A DNA stretch of 64,000 nt, taken from positions 2,914,001 to 2,978,000 of the forward strand of contig NZ_CP140152.1 in assembly GCF_034479515.1 (NCBI RefSeq). The letters run 5' to 3'. Made by a program: the position numbers and the translations under genes. Positions 1 through 7,971 of the stretch are shown in pieces. The stretch is from Duganella zoogloeoides (lineage in GTDB: Bacteria > Pseudomonadota > Gammaproteobacteria > Burkholderiales > Burkholderiaceae_D). The notes under the pieces were generated by a model that was not told the DNA's origin, did not search any database, and saw nothing but the letters and a program-made list of their open reading frames with translations. Position 1 is the first letter of the stretch, and each line of letters begins with the position of its first letter.

Positions 1-1
1 A

Positions 2-1936
2 ACGCTCAGCACCGCCAACCTGTTCCACGACGTCGACCGGCGCGACCTCTCGGTTACCCGCAAGGCCGACAATAGCGGCAGCTACGTCGGACCGGAAATC
101 GGCATCGGTCCGCAGGGGCTGGCCCTGCCGAAGGGCGCCGTGTCGGGCGTGGCGCTCGAAGCCGTGCTGCGGCGGCTGACTGCACGCCAGTCCACCACCA
201 ATTTCGATCACCTGCCGATTCCGTTCCGTGCCATTGCCACCGATGTCAGCGACGGCCAGATGGTGGTGCTGGCCAGCGGCAACCTGGCGCAGGCGATCCG
301 CGCCAGCATGGCCATTCCGGCGGTGATCAACCCGGTGGAGATCGACGGTCGCCTGCTGGTCGATGGCGGCGTGGCACGCAACCTGCCGGTCGATGTGGCG
401 CGCGCCCTGGGCGCCGACGTGGTCATCGCCGTCAACATCGGCACGCCGCTGCTGCGCCGCGACGAGATCAAGTCGGTGCTCTCGATGTCGGACCAGATGA
501 CGCGGCTGCTCACCAACACGAATGTGCGCGTCTCGCTGGCGCAGCTCGGCGACCGCGATGTGCTGATCACGCCGAACCTGGCAGCGATCCAGGCGGCGAA
601 CTTCGACATGCTGCGCGAGGCCGAGGCGCAAGGCCTGGCGGCCGGCCAGGCTGCGGCCCCTGCCCTGCAACGCTACGCGGTAGCCGAACGCGATTATGCA
701 TTGCTGGCGCAGCACCGCCACGGCGCGCCGCCGCTCAAGGGCGTGCTGCTCAAGGAGGTGCGCGTGGCGGGCGCCCGGCGCGTCCCGGCCGACTCGCTGG
801 CCGCGATGCAGGAAACCCGCGCCGGCCAGTTGTTCGATCCGGCCCGGGCCGACCGCGACATGCGCCGACTGTACGGCAAGGGCGACTTCGAACATGTGAG
901 CTATGCGGTCACGCTGCTGCCCGACGGCAGCCACGCACTGACCACCACGGTGACCGAAAAATCATGGGGGCCGCAATACCTCCGGCTGGGCCTGGGCGTC
1001 TCCACCGATTTCGAGGGCGACTCGTTCTTCTCGCTGCGCGCTTCGCACCGCTGGACCTGGCTCAACGCGCTGGGAGGCGAGTGGCGCAACGAACTGGAAA
1101 TCGGCCACACCGACCGCCTGAGCACGGAGTGGCTGCAACCGCTCACGCCCGCCCAGCGGCTGTTTGCCAGCGCCTACCTGGGCGGCGAGCGCACCCCGCT
1201 CGACGTGTACTCGCAGGGCCAGCGCCTGCTGCGCTACCGGCGCGAGGCCATCACCGGCGGCATCGACCTGGGGGTGCCGCTGGCGCAGTGGGGCGAAGCC
1301 CGCATCGGCGTGGTGCGCGGCCACGTCAGGCTGCTGCCCGACACCAGCGTGCTGCCGCCATCGATCGTGTACCCGCGCGCCAACCTGGGCGCTTTGCGCC
1401 TGCGGCTGTCCGCCGACACACTCGACCACCTGTGGTTCCCCCGGTCCGGCGTCAAGGCAGATGCCCAGGTGTATTCGTCGCGCACGGCGCTGGGCGCCGA
1501 CAGCAATTACAACAAGCTGGCGTTGTCGGGCCGCGCAGCCGTCGCCACGGGCGCGCATTCGGTGCAGGCCAACGTGGAAGTGCAGCGCCGCATGGGTGGC
1601 CGCCCCTTGCCCGACCACGAACTGATCCCGTTCGGCGGCTTCCTCAAATTATCGGGCTACCGCACGGGAGAACTGGTGGGCAACAGCCTGCACTATGGCA
1701 GCCTGATTTACAACTACCGCATCTCCGGTCCCGGCCTGCTCGACGGCGCTTACCTGGGCCTGTCGGCCGAACTGGGCCGCATGGGCGGCACGTTCGACGC
1801 GATCGACGGCGAGCAGACGGTGCGCAGCAATGCGCTGTACTTTGCCGTCGATACGCCGCTGGGACCGTTCTACCTGGGCGCCGGGCGCACGTCGCGCAAC
1901 AAGACCGCGCTGTACCTGCTGATCGGCCGCCCTTAA
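2..1936 (+). CDS. Patatin-like phospholipase with POTRA and outer-membrane barrel, 5' partial (type Vd)
   Basis: The reading frame is open from the left edge, so the start and probably the catalytic serine lie outside the window; 644 residues are visible. The first ~170 residues are the second half of a patatin lipase, with the VDGGVARNLP block that carries the catalytic Asp and the following ALGADVVIAVNIGTPL strand. A POTRA-like segment follows (about residues 235-315), then a barrel of the BamA/Omp85 surface-antigen type running to the C-terminus. This order is that of PlpD of Pseudomonas, a lipase that secretes itself through its own barrel (type Vd). Exported phospholipase activity is inferred from the family. 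The stop overlaps the convergent gene at 1933 by 4 bp. Confidence 0.88.
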   Translation, partial: TLSTANLFHDVDRRDLSVTRKADNSGSYVGPEIGIGPQGLALPKGAVSGVALEAVLRRLTARQSTTNFDHLPIPFRAIATDVSDGQMVVLASGNLAQAIRASMAIPAVINPVEIDGRLLVDGGVARNLPVDVARALGADVVIAVNIGTPLLRRDEIKSVLSMSDQMTRLLTNTNVRVSLAQLGDRDVLITPNLAAIQAANFDMLREAEAQGLAAGQAAAPALQRYAVAERDYALLAQHRHGAPPLKGVLLKEVRVAGARRVPADSLAAMQETRAGQLFDPARADRDMRRLYGKGDFEHVSYAVTLLPDGSHALTTTVTEKSWGPQYLRLGLGVSTDFEGDSFFSLRASHRWTWLNALGGEWRNELEIGHTDRLSTEWLQPLTPAQRLFASAYLGGERTPLDVYSQGQRLLRYRREAITGGIDLGVPLAQWGEARIGVVRGHVRLLPDTSVLPPSIVYPRANLGALRLRLSADTLDHLWFPRSGVKADAQVYSSRTALGADSNYNKLALSGRAAVATGAHSVQANVEVQRRMGGRPLPDHELIPFGGFLKLSGYRTGELVGNSLHYGSLIYNYRISGPGLLDGAYLGLSAELGRMGGTFDAIDGEQTVRSNALYFAVDTPLGPFYLGAGRTSRNKTALYLLIGRP

Positions 1937-2220
1937 AGGATATCGAGGCGCTGGTGCGGTTCCAGGTCGTGATAGACATCGTCCTGGTGCAGCGGGATGT
2001 ACAGCTTGATGACTTTACCGCGATGGAACACGCCGCGCAGCTGGTTGCACACGTTCCATACCCGCTCGTAGGAATCGGCCACCTCGATCAGCGCCCAGGG
2101 GTTGTCTTCTATTCCTTCGCGCACCATGCGCACGTGCTTGACGTGCAGGAAGCGCGACAGCCCTTCGGTCACGCTGGTTTCACAGGCATCGCAGTGCAGG
2201 CCCGACAAGATGATTTGCAC
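1933..2220 (-). CDS. Small HMA-like protein, last gene of the pta-ackA-fabI operon
   Basis: This encodes 95 residues from a GTG start preceded by a good AAGGAG. The N-terminus (QIILSGLHCDAC) matches the shape of heavy-metal-associated domains, whose metal loop is GMxCxxC. Here the loop is GLHCDAC, so the two cysteines have three residues less context than a firm call needs and only the N-terminal strand fits clearly. The C-terminal half (HRGKVIKLYIPLHQDDVYHDL) is unfamiliar. It begins 18 bp after fabI and is likely co-transcribed with it. Metal binding is a suggestion from the loop alone; otherwise the protein is uncharacterised. Confidence 0.7.
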   Translation of the reverse strand: MQIILSGLHCDACETSVTEGLSRFLHVKHVRMVREGIEDNPWALIEVADSYERVWNVCNQLRGVFHRGKVIKLYIPLHQDDVYHDLEPHQRLDIL

Positions 2221-2238
2221 GGTAAAACTCCTTGATAG

Positions 2239-3015
2239 TTAGGCGACGATGTTGAGGCCACTGTCCACATAGACCGTGCTGCCGGTAAGCCGGTGCGCAT
2301 ACGGCGATGCGAGATAGGCGCAGGTGTTGCCCACATCGACAATGTCCACCAGTTCGCCGATCGGCGCGCGTTCCACCGCATCGTTGAGCAGGCGGTCGAA
2401 GTCCTTCAGGCCCGATGCGGCCCGGGTTTGCAGCGGCCCCGGCGAAATCGCGTGGACCCGGATCGCCTGCGGTCCCAGCTCGTAAGCGAGATAGCGGCAT
2501 GCCGCCTCCAGCGCCGCCTTTACCGGGCCCATCACGTTGTAGTTGGGGACCACCTTGTTGGCGCCGTGGTAGCTCATGGCGAACAAGGTGCCGCCCCCGG
2601 TCATCAGCGGCGCGGCCAGTTTTGCCATGCGCACGAACGAATGGCACGACACGTCCATCGCCTGCAGGAAGCCGTCGAGCGAACAATCGAGCAGACCGCC
2701 CTGCAGGTCGGCCTTCGGTGCAAAAGCGATCGAGTGGACCACGATGTCGAGTGGCCCCTGGCCTGCCAGTGCAGCAAACAGCGCTTCCAGCTGACCCGGC
2801 TGGGTAACGTCGAGCGGCAGCAGCTGGGCGTCGATCTCCGCGGCCAGCGGCGCCACGTGCGGATACGCCTTCTCGTTCAGATACGTCAGCACCACGTCCG
2901 CACCGAGCTTGCGGAACGCCAGCGCGCAGCCCCAGGCGATCGAGTGCTCGTTGGCCACGCCAACGACGAGCGCGCGCTTGCCGGCCAATATCGGATAAAC
3001 GGTTTCGGTATTCAT
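2239..3015 (-). CDS. fabI: Enoyl-[acyl-carrier-protein] reductase FabI
   Basis: This 258-residue short-chain dehydrogenase/reductase is of the FabI type, which reduces trans-2-enoyl-ACP with NAD(P)H in the last step of fatty-acid elongation. The FabI-specific catalytic pattern is present: Tyr149, then Tyr159-x6-Lys166 in NYNVMGPVKAAL. The N-terminal VVGVANEHSIAWG matches the FabI nucleotide-binding loop. It overlaps acetate kinase by 4 bp (ATGA), so the two are translationally coupled. Enoyl reductases of this kind beside ackA and pta are usually secondary copies in Burkholderiales, and a housekeeping fabI probably exists elsewhere. The enzyme assignment is firm; the role of this copy (acyl-phosphate or PHB-linked metabolism) is inference. 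Confidence 0.92.
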   Translation of the reverse strand: MNTETVYPILAGKRALVVGVANEHSIAWGCALAFRKLGADVVLTYLNEKAYPHVAPLAAEIDAQLLPLDVTQPGQLEALFAALAGQGPLDIVVHSIAFAPKADLQGGLLDCSLDGFLQAMDVSCHSFVRMAKLAAPLMTGGGTLFAMSYHGANKVVPNYNVMGPVKAALEAACRYLAYELGPQAIRVHAISPGPLQTRAASGLKDFDRLLNDAVERAPIGELVDIVDVGNTCAYLASPYAHRLTGSTVYVDSGLNIVA

Positions 3016-4205
3016 TGCTGCTCCAGGATGTCAAGGGTGTGGCGGGCGATCATCAGTTCCTCGTTGGCGGGCACCACCCACACGGGCACGCGACTGCCGG
3101 CGGTGCTGACGCGGCGTACGCCGTCGCCACTGCGGTGGTTGGCGGCGGCGTCGAGCTGCACGCCGAGCCAGGCAGCATCGCGGCAGACCGCTGCGCGTAG
3201 CGCCGTGCTGTTCTCGCCGATGCCGCCCGAGAACACCAGCGCGTCGAGGCCGCCCAGGGCGGCGGCCAGCGAACCGAGCTCGCGCCCGATGCGGTAGACC
3301 AGCAGCGCGATGGCCGCCTGTGCGCGCGGATCGCCGCTTTGTTCCAGCGTGCGCATGTCCGACGACAGGCCGGACACACCCAGCAAGCCCGACTCCTGGT
3401 ACAGCAGTTTTTGTACCGCCGCCACATCCATGCCCAATTCTTCGATCAGGTAAAGCACCACGCCGGGATCAAGCGCGCCGCAGCGCGTGCCCATCGGCAG
3501 GCCATCGACGGCGGTAAAACCCATGGTGCTGGCCACGCTGCACCCGCCGCGCATGGCGCACATGCTGGCGCCGTTGCCCAGGTGCGCGGCCACCACCTTG
3601 GCGTTGGCCAGGTGCGGATCGGCCTGCGGCAGCGTGGCGGCAATGTATTCGTACGACAGGCCGTGGAAGCCGTAACGGCGAATACCGAGGTCGGTGATGC
3701 GGGCCGGCAGCGCAAACGCCTGCGCTGCGGCCGGCTGGCCGGTGTGGAAGGCGGTGTCGAAGCAGCCCACTTGCGGAACCTGCGGCGCCATGGCGAACAT
3801 CGAGCGTACCGGGGCCAGGTTGTGTGGCAGGTGCAGCGGCGCCAGCGGCACCAGGGTATCGAGCTGCGCCAGTACGCCGGCGTCCAGCAGTTGCGGCCCG
3901 CTGTAATCGACACCGCCGTGGACGATGCGGTGACCCACGGCCACCACGCGCCGCCCGGCCAGGTGCGACTGCGCGAAGTCGATCAGGAAGCGCATGCCCG
4001 CCGCGTGGTCGATCGCGCCGCCGCTCCAGCGGTGTTCGTCGATGACGGCGCCGGCGGCGTCCTGCGCCACGAAACGGGTCACGCCCGCGTACAGGTTCTC
4101 GATCTTGCCGCGCATGGCCAGTTCGAGCGCGGCGCCATCGTAGAGCGAGAACTTGATGCTCGACGAGCCGGCGTTGATGACGACGATGCTGTCCGTGGAA
4201 TTCAT
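3012..4205 (-). CDS. ackA: Acetate kinase
   Basis: This is a 397-residue member of the ASKHA superfamily that interconverts acetyl phosphate plus ADP and acetate plus ATP in the cytoplasm. Visible signatures are the N-terminal NAGSSSIKFSLYD phosphate loop, RYGFHGLSYEYIA, HLGNGASMCA and the DGLPMGTRCGALDPG segment near the centre, and GGIGENS toward the C-terminus. Length is normal for the family. It starts 3 bp after the phosphotransacetylase stop and overlaps fabI, so the three genes form one transcription unit. Propionate or butyrate kinase activity cannot be ruled out from sequence alone. Confidence 0.94.
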   Translation of the reverse strand: MNSTDSIVVINAGSSSIKFSLYDGAALELAMRGKIENLYAGVTRFVAQDAAGAVIDEHRWSGGAIDHAAGMRFLIDFAQSHLAGRRVVAVGHRIVHGGVDYSGPQLLDAGVLAQLDTLVPLAPLHLPHNLAPVRSMFAMAPQVPQVGCFDTAFHTGQPAAAQAFALPARITDLGIRRYGFHGLSYEYIAATLPQADPHLANAKVVAAHLGNGASMCAMRGGCSVASTMGFTAVDGLPMGTRCGALDPGVVLYLIEELGMDVAAVQKLLYQESGLLGVSGLSSDMRTLEQSGDPRAQAAIALLVYRIGRELGSLAAALGGLDALVFSGGIGENSTALRAAVCRDAAWLGVQLDAAANHRSGDGVRRVSTAGSRVPVWVVPANEELMIARHTLDILEQQ

Positions 4206-4208
4206 CGT

Positions 4209-5156
4209 TCAGGCCACCACGTTGGCGCTGCGCAGCCGGTCGTGGGCCACCAGCACCGCCACCGCGCACGAGGCCAGGCGCGCGGACACCGTGTCGGCGC
4301 GGCTGGTGAGCACGATCGGCACGCGCGCGCCCAGGACGATGCCGGCGGCCGCCGCGCCCGCCATGAAGCTCAGGCTCTTGGCCAGCATGTTGCCGGCTTC
4401 CAGGTCGGGTGCGACCAGCACGTTGGCCCGCCCCGCCACCGGCGAGACCAGGTGCTTGATGGCGGCGGCGTGCGGGTCGATGGCGTTGTCCATGGCCAGC
4501 GGGCCGTCGAGGATGGCGCCGGTGATCTGGCCGCGGTCGGCCATCTTGCACAGCGCGGCAGCGTCGATGGTCGAAGGCATCTTGGCGCTGACCGTCTCCA
4601 CCGCCGCCAGGATGGCGACCAGTACCGGGTCGAAGCGCAGCACGTGGGCCAGGTCGATGGCGTTCTGCACGATATCGACCTTGTCGGTCAGCGTGGGCAC
4701 GATGTTGACGGCGGCGTCGGTGATGATCAGCGGGTCGGACCGGCCCGGTACGTCCATGACGAAGCAGTGGCTCAATCGGCGCGCCGTGCGCAGGCCGGTG
4801 GCCGTGGCCACCACGGCGCCCATCAATTCGTCGGTGTGCAGGCTGCCTTTCATGAGCACGGCCGCGCGGCCCTCGTGCACCAGCTCCACCGCGCGCGCGG
4901 CCGAGGCGTGGCTGTGCGGCGTGTCTTCGATGGGCAGGCCGGCGATGTCGAGGCCAGCCTCGTCGGCCACCTGGCGGATGCGCGCCGCAGGTCCGACCAG
5001 GATCGGTGCGATCAGCCCGAGCCGGGTGGCGTCGAGCACGCCTTCGAGCGCGCTGCGGTCGCACGGGTGGGCCACGGCGACCGTGACGTGGCCCGATTTG
5101 CGGGCGGCGTCGATCAGGCGGTCGTAGTTCGGATGAGGAATTTGCGTAACAGTCAT
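4209..5156 (-). CDS. Phosphate acetyl/butyryltransferase family protein
   Basis: This 315-residue protein belongs to the PTA/PTB superfamily, which transfers acyl groups between CoA and phosphate. Family blocks include VAHPCDRSALEGVLDA, the AVLMKGSLHTDEL motif and the C-terminal VLGARVPIVLTSRADT. It lacks the N-terminal MaoC (enoyl hydratase) domain of the longer bifunctional proteins that give many homologues their database name. It is the first gene of the pta-ackA-fabI-HMA operon, with AGGAGC upstream of the ATG. Together with acetate kinase it would link acyl-CoA pools to ATP. Whether acetyl- or butyryl-CoA is preferred cannot be told. Confidence 0.88.
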   Translation of the reverse strand: MTVTQIPHPNYDRLIDAARKSGHVTVAVAHPCDRSALEGVLDATRLGLIAPILVGPAARIRQVADEAGLDIAGLPIEDTPHSHASAARAVELVHEGRAAVLMKGSLHTDELMGAVVATATGLRTARRLSHCFVMDVPGRSDPLIITDAAVNIVPTLTDKVDIVQNAIDLAHVLRFDPVLVAILAAVETVSAKMPSTIDAAALCKMADRGQITGAILDGPLAMDNAIDPHAAAIKHLVSPVAGRANVLVAPDLEAGNMLAKSLSFMAGAAAAGIVLGARVPIVLTSRADTVSARLASCAVAVLVAHDRLRSANVVA

Positions 5157-5312
5157 CGTTGCTCCTGTGCGATATCAACGTCCATCATAACCAATAGTGC
5201 AAAAAACGCAATCGAAATTGCTGCGCTGCGGCAATACTTGCTTGCGGCGTGCTAGCGACAAACTGTCAGCCGGTTGCGCACTCGGCAGCTTGGGCAGGCG
5301 CTAGTATGCGTC

Positions 5313-7718
5313 ATGCCTTCCATCAACTATTCCATCCGCCGCGCCTCGAACGTGGTACTGCTGTGCGCCAGCGCCTCGGCCTCTGCGCAAGTTTCCCCCA
5401 TTGCGGCCGGGCCTGGCGACCTCCCTGCGGCCGCGCGTGGGGCGTTGCCTGCTGCCGGTCCGACGACCGTGCGTGGTGCGTTGCCTGCCGCCGCCGCTGT
5501 GCCAAATACGGCACCTGCGGACAAAGAGGAGAAAACAGTCAAAGCCGACCCGCCCGAACCGGAAGCCGACGCCGCCGCCGGCATAGCGTCGGTCACGGTC
5601 TCGGCCGAACGCCCCACCAACCGCATCGACCGCCAGGTCTATGACGTCAAGGACGATGCCGCCGCCAGCAATGCGTCGGTGGCCGATGCGCTCAACAAGG
5701 TGCCGTCGGTGGCGGTCGATCCGGATGGCACGGTCACGCTGCGCGGCAGCACCAATGTGCAGATCATGGTCGATGGCAAGCCGTCGGCGATGTTGCAGGG
5801 CGAGAGCCGGGGCGCCAACCTTGCCGCCATGATGGCCGACAGCGTGGAGTCGATCGAGGTGATCAACAATCCCGGCGCCCAGTTTGGCACCGATGGCGGC
5901 GGCGGCCCGATCCTCAACCTGGTCACGCGGCGCAACCGCAAGCCGGGCGGCATGGCCTCGGTGGGCGCTAACGGCGGTACTGGCGGCCGGTACAACAGCT
6001 CGGCCTCGGGCACCTATAACGAAGGTCCATGGGGCGTCCAGGGCAGCATCAACGTGCGCCACGATGGCCGTAACAGCACCGGCGACATCGTGCGCGACCG
6101 CATTTCGCCATTCACCGGCGAGCGTTCGCACACGGTGCAGCGCGCGCGCCAGGAGGGGCTCAACGACTCGGCCGGCATCAACGGCGCAGTGACCTACAAC
6201 CTGAACGCGCGCGACACGCTGCAGGCAAGCGCCTCGTACAATGCGCGCAGCAACGACAATCGCGGCATTGACTCGTATGTGCTCACCGACAGCCGCCCGG
6301 TCGTCACCAGCGATTACAGCCGCAGCAGCCGGCGCAGCGGCGACAACACCGGCTACAGCTGGGGCGGACGGCTCGATCACAAGGGCGATATCGACGGCGA
6401 GCTGCTCAAACTCGACCTGCGCGTGTCCGGCGCGGACAACAGCAGCAACAGCGCCTACGCCAATACCTACAGCGTGCGGCCGCCGGGCCGGCTCGACGCC
6501 CAGGCGCGCCAGGCCAACCTGAACGACAAGCGCGTGGCCGACTTCACCGCCGACTACGAGCGCCCGGTGGGCCAGTCGATGGTCAAGGCCGGCTTCAAGG
6601 CGGTCAGCACCCACAACGATATCGATGCCCGTTACTTCGACATCAATCCGCAAAGCCAGGTGGAAACCGTCAGCAGCACGCGCACCAACCGCTTCCAGCT
6701 CGACGAGACCATCGTCGCGCTGTACGGCACCTGGCAGACGCGGTTGAACGATCGCTGGGGCGCGATGGGCGGCTTGCGCGTCGAGCACACCGACCTCGAC
6801 ATCAACCAGGTCACTACCGGCGTGCGCGCCAACAACAGCTATGTTAACTACATCCCGAGCCTGTTCGCCACCTACAAGGTCTCGAGCGAGAGCAACCTGC
6901 GCTTTGCCTATGCCAATCGCCTGCGCCGACCCGGCGACTACGAGCTGAACCCGTTCGTGATCTATCTCGATGAATTCAATGTGCGGTCGGGGAACACGAA
7001 GTTGAAACCGACGCGCACCAACTCGTTCGAGCTGGGCTACGAAAGCCGTTTGTTCGGCATGGACGCCAATGTACGCGGCTACTACCGCAAGGACAGCGAC
7101 GCCATTTTGTCGCGCCGCTACTTCATCAACCAGTCGGTGCTGCTGTCCACCAGCGACAACGGTCCCGGCTCTGCCGCCAGCGGCCTCGAATTCAGCCTCA
7201 GCGGCAAGCTGATGCCAACGCTCACGCTCAATGCCAGCGGCAACCTGGCGCGCAGCGAGCAGCGCATCCTCGACGAAACCGGGCAAAGCAACCGGCGCGC
7301 CACCAATTCGCTGAGCGGACGCGTACGATTGAGCTACCAGTTCACGCCGCAGACCACCGTGCAGTCGATGCTCAATGCCCAGGGGCGCACCCTGGTGGGC
7401 CAGGGCTACCGCGAACCGACCACCACCTTCAACTTCACCGTGCGCCACGCGTACACGCCGCGCCTCGACCTGCTGCTCGACATACAGGATGCCTTCAATG
7501 GCAACAAGATGGCGTTCATGAGCGACACCAGCACGCTCAAGGAAAACTCGCTGCGGCGCTACGACGGCCGCGTTATGTACCTGGGCATGCGCTACCGCTT
7601 CGGCGGCGCCACGCCCCCACCACGCCGGGCCGGTGGCGCCAATCCCGGGGCGCGGCCCGCAGCCGGGTCGAATGCCGGTGCGGGGACAGCCCCCGCCAGG
7701 ATGCCGGGCGGCCGCTGA
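5313..7718 (+). CDS. TonB-dependent outer-membrane receptor
   Basis: This encodes 801 residues from the ATG at 5313, chosen because it puts a signal peptide ending near SASAQV at the N-terminus; the in-frame codon at 5274 only adds a non-signal extension. After a Pro/Ala-rich stretch comes a plug domain (ASVADALNKVPSVAVD... through LNLVTRRN, about residues 110-220) and then a long 22-strand-type barrel of the OMP_b-brl_3 group. The last recognisable strand is VMYLGMRYRFGG, followed by an unusual ~36-residue Pro/Ala/Gly/Arg tail. The substrate is unknown. A convergent PepSY gene under a Fur-like site suggests iron-chelate uptake, but this receptor's own promoter shows no clear Fur box. Confidence 0.9.
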   Translation: MPSINYSIRRASNVVLLCASASASAQVSPIAAGPGDLPAAARGALPAAGPTTVRGALPAAAAVPNTAPADKEEKTVKADPPEPEADAAAGIASVTVSAERPTNRIDRQVYDVKDDAAASNASVADALNKVPSVAVDPDGTVTLRGSTNVQIMVDGKPSAMLQGESRGANLAAMMADSVESIEVINNPGAQFGTDGGGGPILNLVTRRNRKPGGMASVGANGGTGGRYNSSASGTYNEGPWGVQGSINVRHDGRNSTGDIVRDRISPFTGERSHTVQRARQEGLNDSAGINGAVTYNLNARDTLQASASYNARSNDNRGIDSYVLTDSRPVVTSDYSRSSRRSGDNTGYSWGGRLDHKGDIDGELLKLDLRVSGADNSSNSAYANTYSVRPPGRLDAQARQANLNDKRVADFTADYERPVGQSMVKAGFKAVSTHNDIDARYFDINPQSQVETVSSTRTNRFQLDETIVALYGTWQTRLNDRWGAMGGLRVEHTDLDINQVTTGVRANNSYVNYIPSLFATYKVSSESNLRFAYANRLRRPGDYELNPFVIYLDEFNVRSGNTKLKPTRTNSFELGYESRLFGMDANVRGYYRKDSDAILSRRYFINQSVLLSTSDNGPGSAASGLEFSLSGKLMPTLTLNASGNLARSEQRILDETGQSNRRATNSLSGRVRLSYQFTPQTTVQSMLNAQGRTLVGQGYREPTTTFNFTVRHAYTPRLDLLLDIQDAFNGNKMAFMSDTSTLKENSLRRYDGRVMYLGMRYRFGGATPPPRRAGGANPGARPAAGSNAGAGTAPARMPGGR

Positions 7719-7731
7719 CACCTGAGGCAAT

Positions 7732-7842
7732 CAAACCAGGCGCTTGCCGGGCATCGGCTGACGTCGGCGCCAGCAGAACCCGGCGCATGCCCGGCAGTCG
7801 CTAACGCCGGCGCCAGCCGAACCAGGCGCAAGCCAGTACCGG
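7732..7842. repeat. Degenerate ~42-bp tandem repeat at the end of the small membrane protein gene
   Basis: Two adjacent copies (7758-7800 and 7801-7842) share the core GGCGCCAGC-GAACC-GGCGCA. A shorter third copy (7732-7757) shares ACCAGGCGCTTGCC. The last copy contains the C-terminal codons and stop of the minus-strand 56-aa gene, so the repeat appears to have arisen by duplicating that gene end. Confidence 0.6.
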
Positions 7843-7971
7843 TATGCCCAGCGCGACGGCGGACAGGTAGTCCCAGAAGCCGTCGCCCAGCAGCGCCGAC
7901 AGCAGGCCGATCACGGTCAGCACGGCCATCACCAGCGGGCCGCCCCACAGGCGTCTGAAATGGTCGGTCAT
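7801..7971 (-). CDS. Small two-helix membrane protein partner of the PepSY protein
   Basis: This short gene of 56 residues starts MTDHFRRLWGG. It has two hydrophobic segments (VMAVLTVIGLLSALLG and YLSAVALGIPVLACAWFG) and ends in a basic WRRR tail. Its ATG overlaps the stop of the upstream PepSY gene by 4 bp (ATGA), which supports real, coupled translation. Small hydrophobic proteins next to PepSY proteins are common in siderophore-linked loci, but this one is not recognised by name. It is likely an inner-membrane accessory protein. The longer frame opening at 8145 is rejected because it would overlap the PepSY coding region. Confidence 0.72.
   Translation of the reverse strand: MTDHFRRLWGGPLVMAVLTVIGLLSALLGDGFWDYLSAVALGIPVLACAWFGWRRR

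Noticed and set aside
3469..5178. 569-aa minus-strand frame overlapping acetate kinase and phosphotransacetylase
   Set aside because: It is a shifted frame of two clearly real genes on the same strand and has no domain.
5301..7730. 809-aa frame on the minus strand antisense to the TonB receptor
   Set aside because: It is a high-GC shadow frame. It has compositional bias (Val/Ala/Arg/His) and no recognisable domain, while the plus-strand frame has plug and barrel motifs.
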